From FW021-bin31 sp964647485 (GTDB lineage Bacteria > Bacteroidota > Bacteroidia > Chitinophagales > Chitinophagaceae): DNA of 64,000 bases. Shown in pieces: positions 1 through 7,899 of this stretch. The notes under the pieces are model-generated. The model saw nothing but the letters and a program-made list of their open reading frames with translations, did not search any database and was not told the DNA's origin. The number at the start of each line of letters is the position of its first letter. Within the stretch, counting starts at the first letter, position 1. The stretch lies in NCBI GenBank assembly GCA_964647485.1, contig CAZYHV010000007.1, positions 62,001-126,000 of the forward strand, in the 5' to 3' direction. The position numbers and the translations under genes are program-made.

Positions 1-152
1 ACAAACATATGGTCAGAAAAGACCCGTCCAAAGTTTAAATGATCAAAGTCCACTTCGGCTAATCGACTTTTTTTTGTTTTCTTAACCGGCCATTTTTCTT
101 TCCCCTTTTTTAGGGAAGTAGCATGTTTGTATTCTGGTGAATCTATGGACAT
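1..152 (-). CDS. ilvE: Branched-chain amino acid aminotransferase, N-terminal part (runs off the window)
   Basis: Reading the minus strand from an ATG at 152 gives about 50 residues that leave the window at base 1. They include SRLAEVDFDHLNFGRVFSDHMF, matching the start of Bacteroidota branched-chain aminotransferases (fold-type IV PLP enzymes), where a K-S-R-L-x-E-V-D-F...FG..F-S-D-H-M-F segment precedes the small domain. The enzyme transfers the amino group between glutamate and the keto acids of Leu, Ile and Val in the cytoplasm. It is transcribed away from the gene at 258. The ilvDBNC genes lie 59 kb away on the other strand, so ilvE is not in that operon here. The PLP lysine lies outside the window. 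Confidence 0.75.
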   Translation of the reverse strand, partial: MSIDSPEYKHATSLKKGKEKWPVKKTKKSRLAEVDFDHLNFGRVFSDHMF

Positions 153-257
153 GATCTATAAAATTTTAAAGTGGGAATCTCTATTTTTTCTTATTATTGC
201 AAAGAAACGGAATTTTTGTTAATAAAAGCACGAAAAAGGCTGTAAAGTCGTTTGTCA

Positions 258-755
258 ATGAGTTTGAAAAATATTTCTTTAGATCCCTTTATTTTGTCGC
301 AGCTCTATAAGGCTCCGATTATAGCGTCAGATTCCGTTGAAAAAAGTACGGAGAAACAACAATCTGTGTCCTTTTTAGGAAATAATCGTAAGCAGGTATC
401 CATTTTTATTCATAATGATAAAAATCCATGGTTACCTGAAGATTTATTTCAGCTCTTAAGTAATATTTTGCAAGCCTGTCGGATGAGTATGGATGATATT
501 GCTTTGGTTAATAAAGCCCGTTATCCGAATAAAAAATTAAAAGAATTTACTGAAGCGCTCTCGCCCGAGAAAATGATTTTCTTGGGTGACCCTTTTAAAA
601 AGTGGATGGAAGAGGAAGGATTAGAGAAAAATAAAGTTGGATTTATCAATGAGTATCGGTTTTTATGGTCTGATAGCTTGAAAACACTCAGTAGTGATAA
701 ACGAGCGAAAAAGGAATTCTGGCTGGGGTTACAACAATTTTTCAATCTTAAATAA
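258..755 (+). CDS. Conserved hypothetical protein, possibly HolD-like
   Basis: This cytoplasmic protein of about 165 residues has no signal peptide or membrane segment. I start it at the ATG at 258 rather than the TTG at 252. The middle part (LLSNILQACRMSMDDIALVN, then KMIFLGDPF) has the pattern of small Bacteroidota proteins in which a helix near 'NIL.AC.LS..D.AIVN' precedes a short strand ending in 'FLG'. That loosely recalls DNA polymerase III psi subunits (HolD) or the uracil-DNA-glycosylase-like fold, but no catalytic motif is visible and I do not assign a function. The stop lies 5 bp before rdgB, so the two are probably cotranscribed. Confidence 0.6.
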   Translation: MSLKNISLDPFILSQLYKAPIIASDSVEKSTEKQQSVSFLGNNRKQVSIFIHNDKNPWLPEDLFQLLSNILQACRMSMDDIALVNKARYPNKKLKEFTEALSPEKMIFLGDPFKKWMEEEGLEKNKVGFINEYRFLWSDSLKTLSSDKRAKKEFWLGLQQFFNLK

Positions 756-760
756 TAGAT

Positions 761-1345
761 ATGGAAATCCTAATATTTGCGACCCATAATGAAAACAAGG
801 TCAAAGAAATACGATCTATGGTAGGAGAGAAGTGGAATATTGTAAGTTTAGACGAAATAGGTTTAACCAAAGATATCCCGGAACCTTTTGATACTTTGGA
901 AGCAAATGCTAGAACGAAATCGGAAACGATTTTTCGGGAAACAGGGAAGAGTTGTTTTTCTGAGGATACCGGTTTGGAAGTCTTCTCCTTGGATGATGAG
1001 CCGGGAGTGTTGTCGGCACGTTATGCCGGTAGTCAAAGAAGTTCGGAAGATAATATGAATTTATTATTAAAAAAATTAGGAGAAGAAAAGAAGAGAACCG
1101 CACAGTTTAGAACTGTGATCTCTTTTATTTATGAAGGGGAAGAAAGACAATTTGAAGGCATTTGCAAAGGGGAGATTACAAATGATAAAAAAGGAGAAGG
1201 AGGCTTTGGTTATGATCCTATTTTTGTTCCTGAAGGTGCAGAAAAAACCTTTGCTCAAATGAAAATGTCTGAAAAAGGAAAATATAGCCATCGTGCGAAA
1301 GCCTTTAAAAAATTTCTTTCTTTTCTGGAAGAGAAAAAATCGTAA
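761..1345 (+). CDS. rdgB: XTP/dITP diphosphatase (non-canonical purine NTP pyrophosphatase)
   Basis: This is a 194-residue protein of the Ham1/RdgB family at full family length. It hydrolyses dITP, XTP and ITP to the monophosphate plus pyrophosphate, keeping deaminated purines out of DNA and RNA. The nucleotide-binding start FATHNENKVKEI (residues 6-17), the segment EPFDTLEANARTKSE (41-55), the catalytic acidic motif SEDTGLEV (67-74), PGVLSARYAG (81-90) and the late GGFGYDPIF motif are all present. The ATG at 761 follows the upstream stop by 5 bp and a thioesterase gene follows after 6 bp, so three short cytoplasmic genes form a tight run. The assignment is secure. Confidence 0.95.
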   Translation: MEILIFATHNENKVKEIRSMVGEKWNIVSLDEIGLTKDIPEPFDTLEANARTKSETIFRETGKSCFSEDTGLEVFSLDDEPGVLSARYAGSQRSSEDNMNLLLKKLGEEKKRTAQFRTVISFIYEGEERQFEGICKGEITNDKKGEGGFGYDPIFVPEGAEKTFAQMKMSEKGKYSHRAKAFKKFLSFLEEKKS

Positions 1346-1351
1346 TGTATC

Positions 1352-1783
1352 ATGGCAAGAGTTAAAATAGAGCGACCGGAAAATATAGCTTTTTCTACCC
1401 GAATCCCGGTGCTGGTACAGCATGTTAACTATGGTGGGCATTTGTCGAATGATGCGGTTTTGGCTATTGCTCATGAAGCCAGAATTCGGTTTTTACGTAC
1501 TTTTGAATGTACCGAAATGGATGCTTTTGGTGCCGGGTTAATTATGAAAGATGCGGCAGTAGTGTACAAAAATGAAGGCTTTCAAGGGGAGTTGTTAACC
1601 GTTGAGGTGGCAGCTTCTGATAGTAGTGGTATTGGCTTTGATTTGTATTATAGAATGAGTACGATGAAATCGGAGAAGGAGGTCCTCATTGCTGAAGTGA
1701 AGACAGGCATGGTTTGTTTTGACTACGATAAAAGGAAACCCGTCCGTATTCCCGGGGAATTGAAGATAAAACTCGATCTTTAA
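1352..1783 (+). CDS. Hotdog-fold acyl-CoA thioesterase-like protein
   Basis: The 143-residue length suits a single 4HBT hotdog domain. Residues 17-36 (RIPVLVQHVNYGGHLSNDAV) align with the 'D-x-x-G-H-x-x-N' active-site turn of YbgC/FadM-type thioesterases, but the usual Asp is replaced: the segment reads Q-H-V-N-Y-G-G-H. The family hydrolyses acyl-CoA thioesters in the cytoplasm. With the altered residue, the acceptor or the activity could differ, and the substrate cannot be read from the sequence. The gene follows rdgB by 6 bp on the same strand. Confidence 0.75.
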   Translation: MARVKIERPENIAFSTRIPVLVQHVNYGGHLSNDAVLAIAHEARIRFLRTFECTEMDAFGAGLIMKDAAVVYKNEGFQGELLTVEVAASDSSGIGFDLYYRMSTMKSEKEVLIAEVKTGMVCFDYDKRKPVRIPGELKIKLDL

Positions 1784-1820
1784 AAGAAAATAAAAGTTGA
1801 AAAAAAAGTTGAATCATAGA

Positions 1821-2300
1821 ATGATGAAAAGCTATCGTTTGCCAACGATATTGGCTCTTACGGGATTGTTATTTACTTTAATTTTATCTTGTCAGAAAAA
1901 AGGGGATTTTATTGATGAGGATCTGGTGGGATCAGGGATGCATTATTATCCTATAATCTTAAACGAATCCTTTATAGATACCATTTCCGGAAAGGATATT
2001 ACGAAGTTAACGTTAGAACCGGGACAAAAGTTGTCCTTCCAATTAAGATACAGATCTAAAGACAGCCTTCAAAAGATTACCCTATGGGAGCGATACAAAA
2101 AAGATTCTCAAAAAGTATGGGAAATCCCTTATGATTCTTCTTTTTACTCTGAAACGAAAAACTGTGATACCATTTTTATTTCCTATCAGATTCCCGATAA
2201 AACAACAGATACCTCATCTTTCAAGTTTACTCTAATTCCTAAAGTAATTACAAAAAAAGGATTACGAACAGGAAAGGAAGCAGAATTGACAGTAGAGTAG
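1821..2300 (+). CDS. Small lipoprotein of unknown function
   Basis: From the ATG pair at 1821/1824 the protein is about 160 residues. It starts with a lipoprotein signal (KSYR, a hydrophobic stretch, then the lipobox LILSC), so Cys23 counted from 1824 should be lipidated. An upstream TTG at 1797 would put a long charged stretch before the signal and is unlikely. The rest (TLEPGQKLSFQLRYRSKDSLQKITLWER) looks like a beta-sandwich pattern of strands, as in many Bacteroidota surface lipoproteins, but I recognise no family. It probably sits in the inner leaflet of the outer membrane or on the surface. Confidence 0.65.
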   Translation: MMKSYRLPTILALTGLLFTLILSCQKKGDFIDEDLVGSGMHYYPIILNESFIDTISGKDITKLTLEPGQKLSFQLRYRSKDSLQKITLWERYKKDSQKVWEIPYDSSFYSETKNCDTIFISYQIPDKTTDTSSFKFTLIPKVITKKGLRTGKEAELTVE

Positions 2301-2354
2301 TCGATATAAAAATATTTTTATATTTGGCTATTTTTTAATAACTTGGCTGTTATT

Positions 2355-2927
2355 ATGAAATATATATTTACATTCTTTTGTATTTTTTTGGTTTTTTCTG
2401 TAAAAAGCCAAACTATCCTTGACGGAGTTTCGTCCCATCAGCACCTTTCCCTGGTGGCTGCTAAAGGTAATAAAAGCAAAACCTATAAAAAGGGAAAAGC
2501 ATTAAGAGTCGCATACCATGTTTCTGATCATGTTGAAAAGGTAAAAGGGAATTTGAATTTTGAAGACCCTTCTCACATACGCATGGTTGCTTTTGGTCAT
2601 TCAATGAATAATGTAACTATTGCGATAGACTCTGTCTTTAGTGTAACCCCTTTGTCGAGAAAAACCAGGAAAATTGTTTCTATTGGCGGTGGGGGAGTAG
2701 GAGTGCTCCTGACGGTACTTGGTTTAACTACGACAAATAACAGTCTTGACGATGATGATGCCGGAGAAGCTACCGCCGGCTTTTTAGGTGGAGCGGTTAC
2801 CACGGGTATTGGTCTCACTTTTCTGGTTGTTACAGGATTGGTTGATCTGGCTACGCTGGCTATACAGGAAACTGCTACAAAATCTGCAGACAAAGGGTAC
2901 CACTTTTCAATAGAGAACGGGGAATAA
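2355..2927 (+). CDS. Exported glycine-rich membrane-associated protein, unknown function
   Basis: The start at ATG 2355 gives about 190 residues with a clear signal peptide (KYIFTFFCIFLVFSVKSQ). Two hydrophobic glycine-rich segments lie in the second half: one beginning VSIGGGGVGVLLTVLGL and one beginning AGFLGGAVTTGIGL, separated by an acidic loop NSLDDDDAGEA. Paired glycine-rich helices of this kind resemble glycine-zipper proteins, which can insert into membranes. No enzyme motif is visible. The next gene is convergent and a hairpin overlaps the 3' end. Confidence 0.6.
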   Translation: MKYIFTFFCIFLVFSVKSQTILDGVSSHQHLSLVAAKGNKSKTYKKGKALRVAYHVSDHVEKVKGNLNFEDPSHIRMVAFGHSMNNVTIAIDSVFSVTPLSRKTRKIVSIGGGGVGVLLTVLGLTTTNNSLDDDDAGEATAGFLGGAVTTGIGLTFLVVTGLVDLATLAIQETATKSADKGYHFSIENGE

Positions 2928-2941
2928 AGACGTTCTCTTTT
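2912..2941. terminator. Hairpin between convergent genes
   Basis: AGAGAACG (2912-2919) is a perfect inverted match to CGTTCTCT (2931-2938) with an 11-nt loop, followed by a short T run. It sits at the end of the gene at 2355-2927, just before the stop of the convergent gene on the minus strand, and could terminate the plus-strand transcript and possibly both. Confidence 0.55.
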
Positions 2942-4172
2942 AATGAAAGAACAAATAAGCAATAAAGATGGAAGCAATTATCCCGGCTCCTTCGGCCATT
3001 AAAGCTGCCGGAACTGCATGTCTGGTCTTTTTAATATTGACGGCGCCAAAGTAAACCGCGATGACATAGAAGGTGGTTTCGGTAGAGCCTTGCATAAGAC
3101 AAGATACGATTCCCGGAAAAGAATCGGCTCCATAGTTATGCATGATTTCAACCATTAGCCCACGGGCGCCACTTCCGCTCAATGGTTTCATCAGAGCTAC
3201 CGGTAATGCGGGGACAAAATCCGTGTTTATTCCCAGGGCATGGAATCCGGCGCCCAAGCCCTTAATCAAGTATTCCATACATCCGGAAGCTCGAAAAACA
3301 CCTACCGCAACGAGAATCGCTACCAAATAAGGAATAATTTTAATGGCAATTTTGAACCCTTCTTTTGCGCCATCAATAAAGGCATCGTACACATTCACTT
3401 TCTTCTTGAAGGCCATGACTAAAAATAAGATAATGATTCCGAAAATGATGAGGTTTCCCCCAACCGAAGAGATGGTTTCAATTTGCTTTTGTGATAAAGT
3501 GGAAAAATAAACTAGCAATGCAGCCACCCCGAGGGTAATACTGCCCAAATAAGCGAATACTGTTTTATTGAAGAGATTGATTTTCTGATAAATAGAAGTA
3601 ACAATCAAACCGGTAATAGTGGAAAAGAAAGTAGATAATAAAATGGGAATAAATACATCTGATGGATTGGCAGCTCCTTCCTGCGCTCTATAAGCCATAA
3701 TACTTACAGGGATAAGGGTCAGGCTGGATGCATTGAGTACAGTGAACATGATTTGGGCATTGCTGGCAGTGTCTTTCGAAACATTGAGCTCTTGCAACTC
3801 ATCCATGGCCTTGAGTCCTAAAGGTGTTGCTGCATTATCCAAACCCAACATATTGGCAGAATAGTTCATCATGATAGAGCCATACACCGGGTGGTCTTTC
3901 GGTATTTCCGGAAACAGTTTATTAAAAAAAGGACTTACCATCTTAGCCATGGCTCGCACGACTCCTCCTCGTTCGCCTACTTTCATGATTCCCAGCCATA
4001 GCGCCATGATTCCGATTAATCCCAGGGATATTTCGGCAGCAGTCTTTGCATATTCAAAAGTACTATTGACGATATCCTGAAAGATATGAACATCTCCCAA
4101 AAAAATGAGCTTATACAAAGCTACTAGAAAGGAAACAATGAAGAAAAGGAAGAAAATAACGTTTAGAGCCAT
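2940..4172 (-). CDS. SpmA/SpmB-type nucleoside-recognition membrane protein
   Basis: This is a 410-residue polytopic membrane protein. It looks like a fusion of two 'nucleoside recognition/Gate' domains, as in Bacillus spore maturation proteins SpmA and SpmB, which are separate there. The first half contains GIMALWLGIMKVGERGGVVRAM and the conserved Asn-rich stretch NYSANMLGLDNAATPLGLKAM, typical of SpmA. The second half contains PLSGSGARG and MQGSTETTFYVIAVYFG, typical of SpmB. Despite the name, Bacteroidota do not sporulate; in these organisms the fused form is taken as a transporter-like protein with unproven substrate. The gene is convergent with 2355-2927 and divergent from glyA. Confidence 0.85.
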   Translation of the reverse strand: MALNVIFFLFFIVSFLVALYKLIFLGDVHIFQDIVNSTFEYAKTAAEISLGLIGIMALWLGIMKVGERGGVVRAMAKMVSPFFNKLFPEIPKDHPVYGSIMMNYSANMLGLDNAATPLGLKAMDELQELNVSKDTASNAQIMFTVLNASSLTLIPVSIMAYRAQEGAANPSDVFIPILLSTFFSTITGLIVTSIYQKINLFNKTVFAYLGSITLGVAALLVYFSTLSQKQIETISSVGGNLIIFGIIILFLVMAFKKKVNVYDAFIDGAKEGFKIAIKIIPYLVAILVAVGVFRASGCMEYLIKGLGAGFHALGINTDFVPALPVALMKPLSGSGARGLMVEIMHNYGADSFPGIVSCLMQGSTETTFYVIAVYFGAVNIKKTRHAVPAALMAEGAGIIASIFIAYLFFH

Positions 4173-4241
4173 AAAGTAAAACTATACTTTTGGGAATGAA
4201 AGTACAAAAAAAAATCTCTTTATAATACAGTTTTTATCAAT

Positions 4242-4249
4242 TATATTTG
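4242..4249 (+). promoter_or_regulatory. glyA promoter -7 element
   Basis: TATATTTG matches the Bacteroidota -7 consensus TAnnTTTG and lies 37 bp before the glyA ATG. I see no convincing TTG at the -33 position, so only the -7 part is called. Confidence 0.5.
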
Positions 4250-4286
4250 CGCAAAACTTTAAAGGTCATCCGTAAATTAAAATATT

Positions 4287-5570
4287 ATGCAGAAAGATAA
4301 ACAGATATTTCAACTTATCAATCAGGAACTTCATCGCCAACGAAGAGGGGTAGAGTTAATCGCCTCTGAAAATTTTACCAGCCATCAAGTAATGGAGGCG
4401 ATGGGAAATGTGATGACCAATAAGTATGCAGAGGGATATCCTGGGCATCGATATTATGGAGGTTGTGAAATCGTGGATGAAAGTGAACAATTAGCTATTG
4501 ATCGTGCTAAAGAAATTTTTGGTGTGGATTATGTAAATGTTCAACCGCATTCAGGGGCACAGGCGAATATGGCGGTCTTTTTAGCCACCTTAAATCCGGG
4601 AGATAAAATTTTAGGTCTGGATTTGAGTATGGGAGGACATTTGACGCATGGCTCTCCGGTGAACTTTTCAGGGAAAAATTATGAAACCTGCTTTTATGGA
4701 GTGAACAAAGAAACGGGTTTGATAGAATATGATGAAATGGAGAAAATTGCCCAAAAAGAAAAACCTCAATTGATTATTTGTGGGGCTTCTGCTTATAGCC
4801 GGGATTGGGATTATAAAAGAATCAGAGAAATTGCAGATCAGGTGGGTGCATTATTGATGGCTGATATTGCTCATCCTGCCGGATTGATAGCTAAAGGATT
4901 ACTGAATTCCCCTTTTGAACATTGTCATTTTGTAACGACTACGACGCATAAAACATTGCGTGGCCCCCGCGGAGGAATGATTATGATGGGGAAAGATTTT
5001 GAAAATCCTTTTGGTCTTACTACCAAAAAAGGCAAAACCCGGATGATGAGTAAACTGTTGAATCTGGCTGTCTTTCCGGGAATACAGGGAGGCCCTTTAC
5101 AACATGTGATTGCAGCGAAAGCGGTCTCTTTTTATGAAATATTATCAGAGGAATATACCCAATATGCGCAACAGATTATAAGAAACGCACAGGCGATGGC
5201 CAAAGCTTTTAATGAGAAAGACTATGATATCGTATCCGGTGGAACCGATAATCATCTCTTATTGATCGATTTAAGAAATAAAAATATCAGTGGGAAAAAA
5301 GCAGAAAATACATTGGTACAGGCAGATATTACCGCGAATAAAAATATGGTGCCTTTTGATGATCGTTCTGCTTTTATTACTTCAGGAATCCGTTTAGGTG
5401 TACCTGCTGTAACAACAAGAGGATTAAAGGAAGAACAGATGCCACAGATTGTGGAATGGATCGATGAAATTTTGATGAATGCAGATGACGAACAGAAAAT
5501 TGTCGGAATAAAAGCCGAAGTCAATAAATATATGGAAAACTATCCGCTTTATCCTGAAATGGGAGAATAG
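4287..5570 (+). CDS. glyA: Serine hydroxymethyltransferase
   Basis: The protein has 427 residues, the normal length for bacterial SHMT. It converts serine and tetrahydrofolate to glycine and 5,10-methylene-THF using PLP in the cytoplasm, the main one-carbon source for purines and thymidylate. Visible motifs are ELIASENFTS near the N-terminus, NKYAEGYPGHRYYGGCE, the PLP-binding segment VTTTTHKTLRGPRGG with the Schiff-base lysine at residue 222, and FPGIQGGPLQH. The gene has its own -7 element and is transcribed singly, divergently from the SpmA/B-like gene. Confidence 0.97.
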   Translation: MQKDKQIFQLINQELHRQRRGVELIASENFTSHQVMEAMGNVMTNKYAEGYPGHRYYGGCEIVDESEQLAIDRAKEIFGVDYVNVQPHSGAQANMAVFLATLNPGDKILGLDLSMGGHLTHGSPVNFSGKNYETCFYGVNKETGLIEYDEMEKIAQKEKPQLIICGASAYSRDWDYKRIREIADQVGALLMADIAHPAGLIAKGLLNSPFEHCHFVTTTTHKTLRGPRGGMIMMGKDFENPFGLTTKKGKTRMMSKLLNLAVFPGIQGGPLQHVIAAKAVSFYEILSEEYTQYAQQIIRNAQAMAKAFNEKDYDIVSGGTDNHLLLIDLRNKNISGKKAENTLVQADITANKNMVPFDDRSAFITSGIRLGVPAVTTRGLKEEQMPQIVEWIDEILMNADDEQKIVGIKAEVNKYMENYPLYPEMGE

Positions 5571-5630
5571 ACCCATAAAGAATGAGATATTTAAAACAAT
5601 AGAAGTTGAAATTTACTTTAATAAAGAACA

Positions 5631-6194
5631 ATGCCTTTTAAAAAAACATCTTTTCCGGGATTACTTGTTTATGAACCACGTGTTTTTGAAGATCATCGGG
5701 GATATTTCTATGAAAGTTACAATAAAAAATATTTCCGGGAAGCAGGTATAACTTATGATTTTGTTCAAGATAATCAGGCTCGTTCTTCTTATGGGGTCGT
5801 TCGTGGGTTACATTTTCAGAAGCCCCCTTATGCTCAAGCCAAATTATTGAGGGTCATAGAAGGATCCATACTTGATATTGTTGTGGATATTAGAAAAGGT
5901 TCGCCTTCTTACGGAAAAGTTTATAGTATTGAATTGTCTTTTGAAAATAAAAAACAATTGCTTGTTCCTCAAGGATTTGCACATGGGTATTCTGTCTTGT
6001 CTTCAAGGGCGGAAGTCTTGTATAAATGCGATGCATTCTACGAAAAATCGTCTGAAGGGGGAGTTTCTTTTCAAGATCCTTCCCTAAAGATCGATTGGCA
6101 AATTCCTGAAGAGGAGATGATCTTATCGGAAAAAGATCAATATTATCCCCGATTACAAGAGATGGATTCTCCTTTTATTTTTGAAGAGGAGTAA
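5631..6194 (+). CDS. rfbC: dTDP-4-dehydrorhamnose 3,5-epimerase
   Basis: This 187-residue protein is a full-length RmlC cupin. It epimerises C3 and C5 of dTDP-4-keto-6-deoxyglucose, the third step of dTDP-L-rhamnose synthesis for cell-surface polysaccharide. The catalytic region VVRGLHFQKPPYAQAKLL (His61) and the following EGSILDIVVDIRKGSPSYG are clear, as is the late strand PQGFAHGYSVLS that carries the second active-site stretch. The partner genes rfbA, rfbB and rfbD are not in the window, so it stands apart from a polysaccharide cluster here. The convergent tsaC gene ends 5 bp after its stop. Confidence 0.95.
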   Translation: MPFKKTSFPGLLVYEPRVFEDHRGYFYESYNKKYFREAGITYDFVQDNQARSSYGVVRGLHFQKPPYAQAKLLRVIEGSILDIVVDIRKGSPSYGKVYSIELSFENKKQLLVPQGFAHGYSVLSSRAEVLYKCDAFYEKSSEGGVSFQDPSLKIDWQIPEEEMILSEKDQYYPRLQEMDSPFIFEEE

Positions 6195-6199
6195 TTTTT

Positions 6200-6763
6200 T
6201 TAGTCTCTGAGTATTGTGATCTCTCCATTCTGCTGTAATTTAATAATCTTTGAAGGTTGCGCTTTCTTTTGGTCTTCTTGTCGATATTTTACGATATAAT
6301 CGACTCCGTTTTTAATCTCCTTTTCAATTTCCGGAAAAAGTTGTGGCGTCGGGTGACCACTAATGTTTGCAGAGGTGGATACAATAGGTTTTCCTAATCT
6401 TTTGATTAGCGCTTTACAGAAGGGTTCTTTTACTATTCTTATGGCAATACTTCCATCACTATTGACTAGATTGTCCGGCAGAGCGCGCGCATTTTCGTAT
6501 ATTATTGTAGTGGGGCGATCAGATGTGGAGAGAAGCTTAAAAAGGTCGGGATTGGGATGTGCTGTATAGGTGAGAATGTCATGTTCCTCGGCTGCCAGGA
6601 TAATCATGCTTTTGCTGTCATCACGTTGTTTAAGTTGATAAATTCGTTCAATAGCATTCGATTGGGTAGCATCGCATCCAATTCCCCAGACGGTATCTGT
6701 CGGATAAAGGAAAATGCCGCCTGATTGAAGTGTTTTAAGTGCCTTTTTGAGATCTTCCTCCAT
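6200..6763 (-). CDS. tsaC: L-threonylcarbamoyladenylate synthase (Sua5/YrdC/YciO family)
   Basis: The 187 residues form a single YrdC domain without the C-terminal Sua5 extension. The enzyme makes threonylcarbamoyl-AMP from threonine, bicarbonate and ATP for the t6A37 modification of tRNAs decoding ANN codons. Motifs seen are the entrance YPTDTVWGIGCDA (20-32), the KQRDDSKSMIIL strand and the late SxSANISGHPTP loop. The YciO subfamily shares these features, so the paralogue cannot be excluded. The gene is convergent with rfbC. Confidence 0.85.
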   Translation of the reverse strand: MEEDLKKALKTLQSGGIFLYPTDTVWGIGCDATQSNAIERIYQLKQRDDSKSMIILAAEEHDILTYTAHPNPDLFKLLSTSDRPTTIIYENARALPDNLVNSDGSIAIRIVKEPFCKALIKRLGKPIVSTSANISGHPTPQLFPEIEKEIKNGVDYIVKYRQEDQKKAQPSKIIKLQQNGEITILRD

Positions 6764-6865
6764 GTTTTTTTTGCAAATTTATAGGAAAAGTAGGGTTAGT
6801 CAATAAGAAACGGAAATTACCTATACTTTTTATTCTTGAATTTTAGAGTTAACAAAAATCCTTTC

Positions 6866-6873
6866 TAACTTTG
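6866..6873 (+). promoter_or_regulatory. menA promoter -7 element
   Basis: TAACTTTG matches TAnnTTTG and lies 30 bp before the menA ATG at 6904. A well-spaced -33 TTG was not found. Confidence 0.5.
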
Positions 6874-6903
6874 CCCTTTCAATTCAAGGCTTAAAAAGAT
6901 AAA

Positions 6904-7803
6904 ATGGATTTAAAAGGATGGAAGGTTTGGTGGCGGATGCTTCGACCTCATACGCTTACAGCTTCTTTTGTTCCCGTATTTGTAGGGTCTATGTTGGCTT
7001 TGGAAAGATCTTCTATTAATGTAGGTCTCTTTTTTTCGATGTTGTTGGCTTCGATATTGATCCAGTCGGCAACCAATATGTTTAATGAATATTTTGACTA
7101 TAAAAGAGGGCTGGATAATGAAGCATCTGTGGGGATTGGCGGAACGATTGTTCGGGATGGAATTCGACCTAAAACGGTATTGTATTTAGGGTTTTTCTTT
7201 TTTGGAATGGCCGTTCTTTTAGGAATCTATATTTGCTTGATGTCTAGCTGGTGGATTGCTTTGGTTGGGTCTGCCTGTATGCTTATTGGTTACCTTTATA
7301 CCGGAGGTCCTTATCCTATTGCTTATACTCCTTTTGGTGAAATCTTTGCCGGATTTATTATGGGGACGGTCATTATTGGAATCAGTTTTTTTATTCAAAC
7401 AGGAAAGATTCATTGGGATGTTGTATTTCTTTCTATACCAACGGCATTATTTATCAGTTGTCTTTTACTGGCTAATAATATTCGAGATTTGAAGGGAGAT
7501 AAAGAGAATGGAAGACATACTATAGCTATTCTTTTAGGACGTCAAAAGGCCATTTATTTGGAGGCAGGGACTTTGGTGTTTATTTACCTTCTAACATTTT
7601 ATTTTATTATTGTAGGAATGCTACCACTTTGGTCTTTTCTTACCTTCTTGAGTGCATTTAAAGCTTTTGATGCGATTAAGAAGTTTAAGGGGAAAGAGAC
7701 TTCATCCGAAATGTTGCCGGCGATGGTAGCCACCGGGAAAGCAAATACGATTTATGGATTTTTATTGGGATTTTCTCTGTTATTGCAGTACTGGGTAGGA
7801 TAG
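6904..7803 (+). CDS. menA: 1,4-dihydroxy-2-naphthoate polyprenyltransferase
   Basis: This 299-residue integral membrane prenyltransferase of the UbiA superfamily attaches the polyprenyl chain to DHNA to form demethylmenaquinone, fixing menaquinone as the respiratory quinone. The first Asp-rich motif is NMFNEYFDYKRGLD (58-71) and the second is NNIRDLKGDKENG in the middle of the protein. Both are needed for Mg-diphosphate binding. The start MDLKGWKVWWRMLRPHTLTAS is typical of MenA rather than UbiA. About eight hydrophobic helices are evident. purK follows on the same strand. Confidence 0.92.
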   Translation: MDLKGWKVWWRMLRPHTLTASFVPVFVGSMLALERSSINVGLFFSMLLASILIQSATNMFNEYFDYKRGLDNEASVGIGGTIVRDGIRPKTVLYLGFFFFGMAVLLGIYICLMSSWWIALVGSACMLIGYLYTGGPYPIAYTPFGEIFAGFIMGTVIIGISFFIQTGKIHWDVVFLSIPTALFISCLLLANNIRDLKGDKENGRHTIAILLGRQKAIYLEAGTLVFIYLLTFYFIIVGMLPLWSFLTFLSAFKAFDAIKKFKGKETSSEMLPAMVATGKANTIYGFLLGFSLLLQYWVG

Positions 7804-7899
7804 AGGTACAGTCTATAGGCTGCTCTTATAGAGATGAAGTGGATTGAGAGATTCATAATCTATTCTCGAGTTTGCTTTTTATATCCTAACTTCGCTTTT

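Noticed and set aside
1076..1474. Minus-strand 132-codon frame across rdgB and the thioesterase gene
   Set aside because: Antisense to two well-supported plus-strand genes.
2597..2977. Minus-strand 126-codon frame over the small exported protein
   Set aside because: Shadow of the plus-strand gene with a signal peptide.
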